A stretch of DNA of 64,000 nt, from contig CALMWT010000185.1 of NCBI GenBank assembly GCA_937870855.1, positions 1 through 64,000 of the forward strand, written 5' to 3'. A model generated the notes under the pieces. It was given only the letters and a program-made list of their open reading frames with translations. It was not told where the DNA came from and ran no database searches. Shown piece after piece: positions 35,847 to 45,177 of this stretch. This DNA comes from an uncultured Taibaiella sp. GTDB taxonomy: Bacteria > Bacteroidota > Bacteroidia > Chitinophagales > Chitinophagaceae. A program made the translations under genes and the position numbers. Position 1 is the first letter of the stretch, and each line of letters starts with the position of its first letter.

Positions 35847-36749
35847 ATGAACAAAGTGATGCGGTTCATTTTTTTCGGAAATGTTTTTTATGGTGTTTGT
35901 GCGGTAGCGCTTAGTGTAGAGGCGGGCTTGCAGTTGTTGGGTGATGTTAATGATTGGCTGTATTATGTGCTGACGTTTTTGGCGGCGGTGCTTTATTATA
36001 ATGTTGCTTACATCACCGAAAAACCATCATTATCGCTACACCCACGGTCGCGGTGGTACGCGCAGCATTTGAAAAGTATTAAGGCGGCTCATTTCTGGCT
36101 TACGGTGGTTTTCATCGCAGGTCTTTTGTTTCTTCTCTGGAAATATTGGGAAGGGATTTTGGTTATGCCTTTTTATTTATGGTTGGTTGTTTTAGTTTTT
36201 CCGGTGGTAGCCAGTTTTTATTATGGTATAAATCATAGGGCTGTGAAGCGCTACAACCTTCGGGATATTGGCTGGCTAAAGCCTTTTATTATTGGCTTTT
36301 CGTGGGCGGGATTGGTAACCGTTTTTCCGGTTGTTTATTATTGTATCACTCACGATGTTGTTTTCCCGCTCAGTGTGTTTGGTGTGCTGTTGTTCGTGAA
36401 GAATTGTATGTTCATCAGCCTTCTGTGTATTTTATTCGACATTAAGGATTATGCAACCGACTACAATCAACGTTTGAAAACCTTTGTGGTAAACTTCGGT
36501 TTGCGAAAGACAATTTTTTACATCATCATTCCACTTACAATTGTCGGTTTGGGTTCGTTTCTTACTTATGGATTTACACAAGGTTTCAGTAGGGAAAAAA
36601 TATTGCTCAACACTGTGCCGTTTGTGTTGCTCCTATTAGTTGCCCGGTCTTTACAACGGAGGAAAAGTATTTTCTACTATTTAGTAATCATAGATGGATT
36701 GATGCTTGTCAAAGCATTGTGCGGCTCTATTGCTGCGCTTTATTTCTGA
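35847..36749 (+). CDS. UbiA-like integral membrane protein
   Basis: A 300-residue protein with about eight membrane helices. A cytoplasmic loop holds DIKDYATDYNQRLKTFVVNFGLRKT (about residues 200-224), which resembles the second Asp-rich motif of UbiA prenyltransferases (DxxxD). The first motif is weak: VLYYNVAYITEKPSLS replaces the usual NDxxDxxxD. It may therefore be a diverged or inactive relative. ATG at 35847 is chosen because of the promoter box 5 bp before it. Confidence 0.7.
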   Translation: MNKVMRFIFFGNVFYGVCAVALSVEAGLQLLGDVNDWLYYVLTFLAAVLYYNVAYITEKPSLSLHPRSRWYAQHLKSIKAAHFWLTVVFIAGLLFLLWKYWEGILVMPFYLWLVVLVFPVVASFYYGINHRAVKRYNLRDIGWLKPFIIGFSWAGLVTVFPVVYYCITHDVVFPLSVFGVLLFVKNCMFISLLCILFDIKDYATDYNQRLKTFVVNFGLRKTIFYIIIPLTIVGLGSFLTYGFTQGFSREKILLNTVPFVLLLLVARSLQRRKSIFYYLVIIDGLMLVKALCGSIAALYF

Positions 36750-36795
36750 TGGAAGCAGTAGGCAACATTTAGCTTTTGACAAGCATGTGTCCTGT

Positions 36796-38229
36796 TTATT
36801 TTTTTATAAGTCTTTGGGTAAAGTGCTGTTCGTTGATAGATATGCGCATCAAATAAACTCCCGTGGGTTGGTTGAATAAATTGATGATGAAAGTAGAATT
36901 CATGCTTTTCGCACTAAGGCTTTTTTCAAACTGTTTACGACCTAAGAGATCATAAACTTCCAATTTTCCTTCTGATGATGAAGTTGCAGTGCCCGATAAC
37001 CGAACCGAAAATTTTCCGTCCGCAGCAGGATTTGGAAACACTGCTGCTTCGATTTGTGAATTTTCTGGGGTAGTGATGTTGGTTGTAATTATGGGACAAA
37101 CATTGGCAGATTGCGAAAAGATATTTTGTTGCAGATTGGTTCCATCGCCCAACTGGCCGCTTGTATTTCTGCCGCATCCCCAAAAAGTTCCATTGTCTTT
37201 GTAAAGCAGGGAGAAATTCGTTCCTGCTGCAATGCCTGCAACCGAAGAAGTTCCACTAACAAGTACAGGTGCAGAGCGGTGGGTTACTGTGTTGTCTCCT
37301 AAATTGCCATAAGTATTTCTTCCCCACGCCCAAATTGTGTTGTCATTTTTTTCCACAATAACGTGAAATGCACCCGTAGCAACTGTGGGGGTAGCACCTG
37401 TAAGTCCCGACACTTGCACCGGAACAGGACTATCGGTAGTAGTTCCATTTCCAAGCTGACCATAAAGATTCTCGCCCCATGTCCATACAGTGCCGTCTGA
37501 TTTTACAGCAAGTGAAAAAAATCTTCCTGCCGCAATTTTTATGATACCTGTAAGTCCGCTCACCTGAACCGGCGAAGTACGGTCGGTAGTGCTGCCATCG
37601 CCAATTTGCCCGCTCAAATTATCGCCCCATGCCCAAACTGTACCATCGTTTTTAAGCGCAAGTATATGATAAGTTCCCGCAGCAATACTCACAATTCCTG
37701 TCAGTCCGCTTACCTGTGTGGCAACAGTTTTATCTACCGTGGTGCCATCTCCAAGCTGACCGTCTGCATTCCATCCCCAGGTCCAAACTGTTCCATCACT
37801 TTTCAATGCAGCAGAATGCCAGCCACCAGCGGAAATTGCGATTACATTACTAAGTCCTATTGCCTGCACAGGCGCAGTTGTATTCGTAGTGCTGCTATTT
37901 CCTAACGCGCCATATAGGTTGCTGCCCCAAGTCCAAACAATTCCATCGTTTTTCAGTGCCATAGAATGTGCTTCGAGTTGGTCGCCGCCCGCCGATACCG
38001 CTATTATTCCCGTAAGTCCCGAAACAGATACGGGTGTATTTTTGTCGGTGGTAGTTCCATCGCCGAGTTGTCCGGTTGCGTTTTCTCCAAATGCTTTTAC
38101 AGTGCTGTCATTGCAAATTACTACAGAGTGCCAGCCACCTGCGGCAATGCGTTGCGCCATTGTTGGATTGTTGCAAACGCTTAAGGCAATTACTGTTGGT
38201 ATAATTGATTGTTTAAAATTGAGCTTCAT
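36796..38229 (-). CDS. RCC1-repeat T9SS-secreted protein
   Basis: A 477-residue secreted protein with a signal peptide (MKLNFKQSIIPTVIALSVCNNPTMAQ). Seven RCC1-type blades follow, each about 50 residues, with the pattern GDGTTTDK..PVQVSGLTGI..IAAG..HSLALKNDGTVWTWG. They should close as a seven-bladed beta-propeller. The C-terminal 80 residues are a T9SS sorting domain (VFPNPAADGKFSVRLSG ... GVYLMRISINEQHFTQRLIKK). It starts only 12 bp after the TonB receptor stop, so the two are likely co-translated and may work together at the outer membrane. Confidence 0.92.
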   Translation of the reverse strand: MKLNFKQSIIPTVIALSVCNNPTMAQRIAAGGWHSVVICNDSTVKAFGENATGQLGDGTTTDKNTPVSVSGLTGIIAVSAGGDQLEAHSMALKNDGIVWTWGSNLYGALGNSSTTNTTAPVQAIGLSNVIAISAGGWHSAALKSDGTVWTWGWNADGQLGDGTTVDKTVATQVSGLTGIVSIAAGTYHILALKNDGTVWAWGDNLSGQIGDGSTTDRTSPVQVSGLTGIIKIAAGRFFSLAVKSDGTVWTWGENLYGQLGNGTTTDSPVPVQVSGLTGATPTVATGAFHVIVEKNDNTIWAWGRNTYGNLGDNTVTHRSAPVLVSGTSSVAGIAAGTNFSLLYKDNGTFWGCGRNTSGQLGDGTNLQQNIFSQSANVCPIITTNITTPENSQIEAAVFPNPAADGKFSVRLSGTATSSSEGKLEVYDLLGRKQFEKSLSAKSMNSTFIINLFNQPTGVYLMRISINEQHFTQRLIKK

Positions 38230-38241
38230 TGTTTTAGTTGT

Positions 38242-40680
38242 TTAAAATCTTGTTTTGATTGATGCGATAAAGTTTCTCCCCGGTGCATTTATGCCGGATG
38301 AGTAGGGGCGATACAAAATGTCTGCAATGTTTTCAATGCCGGCTGTGAATGCAACATACTCGTTGGGGTAGTAGGCAATTTTTAAATTGAGTGTGTACCA
38401 GGCAGCCGAATAGTTTTCCTTCTTTTCATTTTTTGCATAGGAAGCATTAATGCGCTCGGTCAATGCAAGGTCTTCGTAGTCCATTTTCCCATTGTAGATG
38501 GAATAGAAATCCACTTTAAACTTTTTGTGTTCGTAAGTAAGGTGCGTATTTCCAAACAAAGGTGCGGAATGACGTAAAGGATAATAAATCAAACTATCCG
38601 GACTTTGTTCCCTTCCATTTTGATAAGAAATATTACTTCTCAATCCCCATCTTCTGTAAGAAAGTTCTACACCAGCCTGAATACCGTACACCTGAATTTT
38701 CGAAACGTTTTGCACCGCCTGAATGGTGCTGTTGTTTCCCAGATAACGGATGGAAGTTTCCCCGTTGAACTTATAGTCCTTGCGAATCATAGCATCTACC
38801 AGCCAGGTATAATATACTGAGGCATCCAGCTTCAAAAAACGACCAAATGTCTTAACTGTTCCTATTTCAGCATTGTAAACCTGTTCTGGTTTAAGATCGG
38901 GATTTGGCACAACAAGATAACCGGGTGATGATTCAAAAACTTTCCCCATGTCGTCAATATTTGGTGCTCTGAAACCGCTCGCTCCATTGATGTATAACTG
39001 CCACGATTTGTGAGGTGTAAATACAAATCCCAAACTGCCACTTGCAGAACCATTGCTCATAGTAGCGCTGTGAAATGGAAAGGGAAAAAGGGTAGTATCA
39101 AAACTGGCATTTATAACGAAGTGACTATATCGCAAGCCTGCACTTACCATCCACTTAGGGTGAAGCAAATATTTTCCACTTAGATATACGCCGTAGGCTT
39201 TCCACGTAGAGCCGTCGGGATAACGGGTGGCTGTAGAATCCTGCTCTTTGGTTACTACATGCGTAAGCGAAGCAATTGAATATACTTTATTGTACACTAC
39301 TTCGCCACCATAAGTTATACTCAGTTTGTCATTGATCTTTTTATCAAAGTCAAGATTTGCGGAGAGCGCTTTTACCTGTTCTTTTTGCATGTGCAATTCC
39401 CGAAACATAAATTCCCGGTCGTAGCGGCTTTCTTCAAAAAATTGATAAGCAGCAACTAACCGAACGCTATCGTAAACAGCAGTTGCTTTTGTATGATTTA
39501 TTCCGAGCCGGTGCATTTGCCATTTTTGTGGGCCGTAATACCATTCGGCCCAACGCAATTTGTTTTTATATGGACCGTCCGTTTTCATTACATACAATCT
39601 ATCATACCTGTTGAATTCAGAGGTTTCAGAAAAATGAAAACCATAGTCCAAATCCCAATGCTTTCCAGGACGATACCGCACTTTCTGCATCAGGTTTATC
39701 TGGCTATATGCTGAGCCTACCTGCAAAGTAGAATCCTCATTTGCAACCATGTAATCCTTATTGTCTATGGTTTGTACATAATGCGGACGATAGAAATAGT
39801 TGTTGCCGCCTACAGACCCTGAGCGCAGATCGTCATAATCGGAATAGCTAACGCTGGTAGTAAAAGCAAGATTTTTCAACCCGATATTCAAATCGAAATG
39901 CCCCGTCTTTTCCTTATTTGCTGAAGACGTACGCGCCATTGCATTGCCGGTTATTGAAGGTTTGTATTGCGTTGCTGTATCTGCAAATTCTGGCTGGAGC
40001 GTGGTGAAGTTCATTACACCGCCAATTGCATCGCTGCCATACTGTACAGAACTTGGGCCAAACGATATTTCTAAACCCTCCAGTGCGTTAGCATCAATGG
40101 AAATAACATTTTGAAGATTGCCCGCACGAAATATGGCTGTATTCATCCTTACACCATCTATTACCAGCAACACACGGTTTGTAGCCATACCTCGCAGCAT
40201 TGGCGAGCCGCCGCCCATCTGACTTTTTTGAATGAACGTATAGCCGCTGGTTCCCAAAAGATCTGCCGCTGTTTGGGGATTTTGAAATGCAGCTTCCTTC
40301 ATGTTGATCTTTTCTACGCGCACCGGATTTTCAAGTCTGCTTTTTTGCCAACGGTCGGTAGAGATTACGGTTTCGTGCAGGGCAAGCTCCTTGCTATTCA
40401 TTTCAACCGAAAAATTTCTGTCTTTCAACTGGCTGTAGCTATACGTCACTTCAGCGAATCTCAGATGGTGTAGAATTATTTTTTCAGAGTTTTTGAATAC
40501 GGAAATATCCGCTTCTCCTTTTTGGTTTGTAGTTACAGAAACCTGAGAAGTAGGGTTGAGCAGCGTAACTCCTTCAAGAGGTTCGCCGTTTTGCGCGTCC
40601 CTGATATTTATTATTTGCGCCTGGACAAGCGGCAGCATACCCATAAGTATGCAAAAAAGGATAAGCTTTTTCACGAACAT
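38242..40680 (-). CDS. TonB-dependent outer membrane receptor
   Basis: An 812-residue receptor with a signal peptide ending near LVQAQ. A carboxypeptidase-like regulatory domain (IINIRDAQNGEPLEGVTLLN) lies at residues 20-100. The plug domain contains SPMLRGMATNRVLLVIDGVRMN and SSVQYGSDAIGGVMNF. A 22-stranded barrel follows, ending in the aromatic NFIASIKTRF. The plug resembles haem/haemoglobin-type receptors, but the substrate is not proven. The gene upstream (40760-41338) and the RCC1 gene 12 bp downstream share its strand, suggesting a three-gene uptake unit. Confidence 0.93.
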   Translation of the reverse strand: MFVKKLILFCILMGMLPLVQAQIINIRDAQNGEPLEGVTLLNPTSQVSVTTNQKGEADISVFKNSEKIILHHLRFAEVTYSYSQLKDRNFSVEMNSKELALHETVISTDRWQKSRLENPVRVEKINMKEAAFQNPQTAADLLGTSGYTFIQKSQMGGGSPMLRGMATNRVLLVIDGVRMNTAIFRAGNLQNVISIDANALEGLEISFGPSSVQYGSDAIGGVMNFTTLQPEFADTATQYKPSITGNAMARTSSANKEKTGHFDLNIGLKNLAFTTSVSYSDYDDLRSGSVGGNNYFYRPHYVQTIDNKDYMVANEDSTLQVGSAYSQINLMQKVRYRPGKHWDLDYGFHFSETSEFNRYDRLYVMKTDGPYKNKLRWAEWYYGPQKWQMHRLGINHTKATAVYDSVRLVAAYQFFEESRYDREFMFRELHMQKEQVKALSANLDFDKKINDKLSITYGGEVVYNKVYSIASLTHVVTKEQDSTATRYPDGSTWKAYGVYLSGKYLLHPKWMVSAGLRYSHFVINASFDTTLFPFPFHSATMSNGSASGSLGFVFTPHKSWQLYINGASGFRAPNIDDMGKVFESSPGYLVVPNPDLKPEQVYNAEIGTVKTFGRFLKLDASVYYTWLVDAMIRKDYKFNGETSIRYLGNNSTIQAVQNVSKIQVYGIQAGVELSYRRWGLRSNISYQNGREQSPDSLIYYPLRHSAPLFGNTHLTYEHKKFKVDFYSIYNGKMDYEDLALTERINASYAKNEKKENYSAAWYTLNLKIAYYPNEYVAFTAGIENIADILYRPYSSGINAPGRNFIASIKTRF

Positions 40681-40759
40681 TTATTAATGACTGAGTAAAT
40701 ACAAAAACTGCCTGCGGCGAGGCATCGCAGGGAAATGAAAAGATGGGAATGTATGCGTA

Positions 40760-41338
40760 TTAAATCTTAGGCGGTGCCAATGGTGGAGCAAGCGCTACAG
40801 ATTGATAACTGTGCTGCCTGAAAAAATATTGGCTCTTTGGTTGATAAAGGAAAACAAAGGTTGAGTCAGTCGGTTGGTAGAAGAAAAGTGATTTGAAGAA
40901 TTTCAATAAACGGTTTTCCTTTTCCTGCTTTTCAGGATTATGGTCAAAAGCAAATGCAGCCAGCTTGTCAATTTGCTTATTGAGTTTTGTTTCTTCATGA
41001 TCCCACCAACACCAGTAATAAGTAGTATCGCCTTTCACTTCCATTTTTATCACATCATACATTTCGCCACGGTATTCAAATTCTTTCGAGTGTTCCCAGC
41101 GAAGCGCTGTTTGTTTTTCTTTTTCAGAGAAAACGAATTTTACCAGTTCATCCGTATTCATTCCGGCAATGTATTTCCACTTTACCTCTTTTCTTACCTG
41201 GCTTTTTTGAATCTGAAGTACAAGCAATGTAGTGACAAGAGGAACCGTCAGGCACAAAAGCAATAATATTCCCCGGACACTAAATTTCAACGATGATTTT
41301 TTAGAAATATAAAGATAGAAAAACAAGAGCTGCTGCAT
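40760..41338 (-). CDS. membrane-anchored protein upstream of the TonB receptor
   Basis: A 192-residue protein with one membrane helix (about residues 22-42, GILLLLCLTVPLVTTLLVLQ) and a periplasmic domain. That domain is rich in aromatic and charged residues (EFEYRGEMYDVIKMEVKGDTTYYWCWWDHEE) and the protein ends SVALAPPLAPPKI. I do not recognise a named family. Its place 79 bp upstream of the receptor, same strand, suggests it serves the same uptake function. Metal or haem handling is possible but not shown. Confidence 0.7.
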   Translation of the reverse strand: MQQLLFFYLYISKKSSLKFSVRGILLLLCLTVPLVTTLLVLQIQKSQVRKEVKWKYIAGMNTDELVKFVFSEKEKQTALRWEHSKEFEYRGEMYDVIKMEVKGDTTYYWCWWDHEETKLNKQIDKLAAFAFDHNPEKQEKENRLLKFFKSLFFYQPTDSTFVFLYQPKSQYFFRQHSYQSVALAPPLAPPKI

Positions 41339-41474
41339 GGTCAGTATTCTTCGTCATCTTTTCAATGTAGTGTTCATTTCAGGCCTTAGCACGATTTTTG
41401 TCTAACTTATTGTTTGCCAAATCCATTTTTGTTTAATCACATTCATTCAAAAACCTAACTGCATTTACTAAACT

Positions 41475-41885
41475 ATGCCTTCAACTGGTATGCCCCCAAC
41501 TATACAATGCCTTCTGATTGATGATGACCAGGACGACCAGGAAATATTTATCATGTGCCTGGAATCGCTTAGTGACCACATTTCTTGCCTGGCAAAGAGT
41601 GATGGGGCGGAAGCAATTGAGTTGTTTAATGCCCATATAGGGTATGTGCCCGACTATATTTTCCTTGATGTAAATATGCCGAAGATGAATGGAATAGAAT
41701 GTTTGCGTTTGCTTAAAAATATAGACAGATTAAAAAGCACTAAGATTTTTATGTACTCTACAATTTCTGAAGGCGATACCCTATCTGAAAGTGTGAAGCT
41801 TGGTGCCGAGGATTTTATAGTGAAACCAACAAAAGCCGCTGATCTGAAAAATAGACTGGCTGCTATATTTAAAACTATTGATTAA
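41475..41885 (+). CDS. single-domain response regulator (CheY/Rcp1-like)
   Basis: A 136-residue receiver domain with no output domain. The acidic pocket is in LLIDDDQDDQEIF and the phospho-accepting aspartate in YIFLDVNMPKMNG (about residue 64). The conserved T/S is in IFMYSTIS and the lysine in DFIVKPTK. It is followed 19 bp later by a PAS histidine kinase gene that is the likely partner. Confidence 0.9.
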   Translation: MPSTGMPPTIQCLLIDDDQDDQEIFIMCLESLSDHISCLAKSDGAEAIELFNAHIGYVPDYIFLDVNMPKMNGIECLRLLKNIDRLKSTKIFMYSTISEGDTLSESVKLGAEDFIVKPTKAADLKNRLAAIFKTID

Positions 41886-41904
41886 CCAAACTACCCCATA
41901 CTTT

Positions 41905-43455
41905 ATGGAAAATTTTGTCAGCCCAGGCAAAAGCCAACTGAACGGAAAAATAGACCTCTACCAGCGCATGATTGAAGAGATACAGGACTATGCTATTCTT
42001 CTTCTTGATACCAACGGAATTATCCAAAACTGGAACAGGGGTGCTGAGAAGATACAAGGCTATCAGGAAGATGATATAATCGGAAAGCATTTCAGCATTT
42101 TTTATTTGCAAGAAGATATTGATACCCATCTGCCACAAAAGTTAATGGAAGAAGCGTATGGTTCGGGGAGAGTAGCACAGGAAGGGTGGCGCCAGCGAAA
42201 TGACGGTACAAGGTTTTGGGGAAGCATAACTATTACTGCTTTGCACGATGATGATGGAAATGTGATAGGTTTTTCAGAAGTAACCCGCGACCTTACCGAT
42301 AAAAAATTGTTTGAAGATAAATTGCGCATGAGCGAAGAACGCTATCATCAAATGGTAGCGGAGGTGCAGGACTATGCCATCATATTACTAAGCGCCACCG
42401 GTGTAATAGAAAACTGGAATGCCGGAGCAGAAAGTATTAAAGGCTATAAAAGCGAGGACGTGTTGGGAAAAAACTTCCAAATCTTCTACCCCCAAGAAGA
42501 CAGAGAGCGTGGACTACCGGAAATTCTGCTCACAGAAGCAAGAGAAAAGGGAAAGGCAATGCATGAGGGTTGGCGGATTAGAAAGGATGGCTCAAAATTC
42601 TGGGGAACCATTGTGATAACTGCGCTTCATAACAAAAAAGGAGACGTTATCGGTTTTTCAAAAGTAACACGGGATTTGACTGATAAAAAACTATCAGAAG
42701 ATAAACTTGCCGCTTATACTGCCGAACTTGAAGTGCAAAACAGTGAACTCGAACAGTTTGCGTATGTAGCCTCGCACGACCTTCAGGAACCACTTCGTAA
42801 GATTCAAACATTTGCCGGGTTAATAAGAGAGCGGTTTGATGATAAAGAATTTGTAGAGCGATACTTTGAAAAGCTCGATGCCTCTGCTAAAAGAATGTCA
42901 GAACTTATTCGTTCGCTGCTCAATTATAGTCGCCTATCGAAGGAAAGAAATGAACTGATGAATGAGTCGGTGGATCTTAATGTGATCCTCAAGAATGTAA
43001 AACAGGATTTTGAATTGATGATTGAAGAAAAGCAGGCTGTGATAGTGAGTGATCCTTTACCCACCATTGCCGGACACCCATTACAGTTGGGACAGCTTTT
43101 TTCCAATCTGGTAAGCAATGCGCTCAAATTTTCTCCGTCCGAAGCGAAAGTAACTTTAAGGTATAGCAAGATGCCCAAAAAGCAGATACACGATGCACCT
43201 TACCAGCTAAATGAAGAGTACTATCATTGCATAACGGTGGAGGACAACGGCATTGGCTTTGAGCAGCAATACAGTAAACTTATCTTTTCCCTGTTTCAAC
43301 GGTTGCACGGCAAACAAGATTATGCAGGTACAGGTATTGGATTAGCGCTTTGTAAAAAAATTGCAGAAAACCACAACGGATTTATTACCGCAACAAGCGA
43401 AGCCGGAAAGGGAGCCAAATTCAGCGTGTACCTGCCGGTAAGCTTGCTTGCCTGA
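41905..43455 (+). CDS. PAS-domain histidine kinase
   Basis: A 516-residue soluble kinase. Two nearly identical PAS/PAC units follow each other (about residues 20-140 and 143-265). Each has QDYAILLL..GIIQNWNRGAEKI.GY and GFSEVTRDLTDKK, so one arose by duplication. The HisKA domain has the phospho-histidine in YVASHDLQEPLRKIQTFAG. The HATPase_c domain shows QLFSNLVSNALKFS (N box), VEDNGIGFEQQY (G1) and YAGTGIGLALCKKI (G2). There is no membrane helix. ATG at 41905 is preferred over an upstream TTG that would overlap the response regulator. Confidence 0.93.
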   Translation: MENFVSPGKSQLNGKIDLYQRMIEEIQDYAILLLDTNGIIQNWNRGAEKIQGYQEDDIIGKHFSIFYLQEDIDTHLPQKLMEEAYGSGRVAQEGWRQRNDGTRFWGSITITALHDDDGNVIGFSEVTRDLTDKKLFEDKLRMSEERYHQMVAEVQDYAIILLSATGVIENWNAGAESIKGYKSEDVLGKNFQIFYPQEDRERGLPEILLTEAREKGKAMHEGWRIRKDGSKFWGTIVITALHNKKGDVIGFSKVTRDLTDKKLSEDKLAAYTAELEVQNSELEQFAYVASHDLQEPLRKIQTFAGLIRERFDDKEFVERYFEKLDASAKRMSELIRSLLNYSRLSKERNELMNESVDLNVILKNVKQDFELMIEEKQAVIVSDPLPTIAGHPLQLGQLFSNLVSNALKFSPSEAKVTLRYSKMPKKQIHDAPYQLNEEYYHCITVEDNGIGFEQQYSKLIFSLFQRLHGKQDYAGTGIGLALCKKIAENHNGFITATSEAGKGAKFSVYLPVSLLA

Positions 43456-43467
43456 AACGGATTAATT

Positions 43468-43620
43468 GTCTGAACCGGGAATAATGGGATTAAGGGATTT
43501 AAGGATTCATTTGTTTGAAACGGGATTAGTGGGATTTAAGAATTCCCGGCCATCCTCTAATCTTGTAAATCCGGTTCAGACTTCTTGTAAATTCTGGTTC
43601 AGACAATCCCAATTCAGACT
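43468..43620. repeat. palindromic dispersed repeat cluster
   Basis: It begins TGTCTGAACCGGGAATAATG, continues GGGATTAAGGGATTTAAGGA, and ends with several CCGGTTCAGAC-type units. This is the reverse complement of the module at 14936-15140, present here as degenerate inverted copies. It sits in the convergent gap between two genes. Confidence 0.75.
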
Positions 43621-43629
43621 ATCAAAACA

Positions 43630-44865
43630 TTAGGAGTTGTATCGTCCCACAGTTCTTTTGTCTCTGACAGGAATAAAAGCATCCTTTCTTTTCACCACTT
43701 GTTTGTTTTTGGGCAGCCTGATGGTTACAAGTCCTGAATGCTCAGAAGGAAACGGATGTTTTTCGATCACTGTTACTTGTTTGCCTATCAGTTTTTGAAT
43801 GTCTTTTAAATTATCGCGTTCTTCGCTATCGCAAAAAGATAAAGCGATGCCTTTAGCGCCCGCGCGTCCTGTTCTGCCAATCCGATGTACATAGGTTTCG
43901 GCTACTTCGGGAAGATCGTAGTTGATAACATAAGGCAGGTCGTCAATGTCTATGCCGCGTGCTGCAATATCGGTAGCCACCAACACTTGTATGGAGCCAT
44001 TTCTAAAATTGGTAAGTGCGCGTTGTCTTGCACCCTGCGTTTTGTTGCCGTGTATTGCCTCAGCCTTAATGTGGGACTGAGAAAGTGATTTTACCAACTT
44101 GTCTGCACCATGTTTTGTACGTGTGAAAACGATAACGTTGCTAATGCTTTTTTCGTTCATCAAATGCACTAAGAGGTTCTTTTTGTCCTTTTTATCAACC
44201 ATATACATTTCCTGTTCTATGGTATCGGCGGTAGAAGATTCTGGTGTCACCTGCACTTTTTCAGGGTTATGCAGCAGGCTGTTCGCAAGGTGCTGAATTT
44301 CCTTTGGCATGGTAGCGGAGAAAAGCAGCGTTTGTCTTTTTGCAGGAACGGCAGCGGCAACTCTTTTCACATCGTGAATGAAACCCATGTCGAGCATACG
44401 ATCTGCTTCATCAAGCACAAAGATGTTGATTTGGCTTAGCGATAGAATTTTTTGCTGCATAAGGTCGAGCAGTCGTCCGGGTGTGGCGATTAAAATATCT
44501 ACACCTGCACGAAGTTGGCGTACCTGGCTGCCCTGTGGCACACCACCAAATATTACAGCGGTGCGAAGCGATAGATTTTTTCCGTAAGCGGCAAACGAGT
44601 CTGCTATCTGAATAGCAAGTTCGCGGGTAGGGGTAAGTACCAGACACTTAATGTGATTACTTCTTTGCTGTTGCTGAAGTAATTGAAGTATGGGTAATGA
44701 GAATGCTGCTGTTTTACCTGTACCTGTTTGCGCGCAGCCTATAAGGTCTTGTCCTCTTAAAATAACGGGTATTGCCTGAGATTGAATAGGAGTAGGTGTG
44801 GTATAACCTTGGGTGTCCAATGCCTGTAGCAATGGTGCCACCAGGTTGAGATCTTTAAAATGCAT
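43630..44865 (-). CDS. DEAD-box ATP-dependent RNA helicase
   Basis: A 411-residue helicase core of the RhlE/DeaD type. The Q motif is [17 protein letters not shown]. Motif I is [13 protein letters not shown] is [12 protein letters not shown] is LFSATMPK, V is [14 protein letters not shown] and VI is [13 protein letters not shown] short basic C-terminal tail follows ([19 protein letters not shown]). Such enzymes remodel RNA, for example in ribosome assembly or at low temperature. Confidence 0.95.
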   Translation of the reverse strand: MHFKDLNLVAPLLQALDTQGYTTPTPIQSQAIPVILRGQDLIGCAQTGTGKTAAFSLPILQLLQQQQRSNHIKCLVLTPTRELAIQIADSFAAYGKNLSLRTAVIFGGVPQGSQVRQLRAGVDILIATPGRLLDLMQQKILSLSQINIFVLDEADRMLDMGFIHDVKRVAAAVPAKRQTLLFSATMPKEIQHLANSLLHNPEKVQVTPESSTADTIEQEMYMVDKKDKKNLLVHLMNEKSISNVIVFTRTKHGADKLVKSLSQSHIKAEAIHGNKTQGARQRALTNFRNGSIQVLVATDIAARGIDIDDLPYVINYDLPEVAETYVHRIGRTGRAGAKGIALSFCDSEERDNLKDIQKLIGKQVTVIEKHPFPSEHSGLVTIRLPKNKQVVKRKDAFIPVRDKRTVGRYNS

Positions 44866-45155
44866 AAATGTTTAAATGAGCCGGGAAAATATCGCGAGAT
44901 AAGAACGCAGCGATTATTAAGATGCGGTGAAGGTAAGTCTTTAAAACTTATGAGAATGTTATTAACCGCTACTGTGCTAAACTCATTGTTTCTCTAATAG
45001 CTATTTAATACGATCTGAAAAGGACAAAGAATTTTTTTGAAGATGCAATTGCTTAACCATTTGAAAATGAATTGACAAGCCTGGGAATGTTTTTCCTCGT
45101 TCTTAGTTCATCTGTTGCTACAAATTGAAAGCGCGCTTTTTGCAATAGAGAAAGC
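44866..45155. other. intergenic region without a gene
   Basis: The divergent gap between the helicase and the CHASE3 kinase. No reading frame with family character and no repeat is visible; the kinase promoter lies at its right edge. Confidence 0.5.
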
Positions 45156-45163
45156 TATTTTTG
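45156..45163 (+). promoter_or_regulatory. -7 element TATTTTTG of the CHASE3 kinase gene
   Basis: A TAnnTTTG match 14 bp upstream of ATG 45178, supporting that start over upstream TTG codons. Confidence 0.5.
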
Positions 45164-45177
45164 TTAGGTACGCCACC

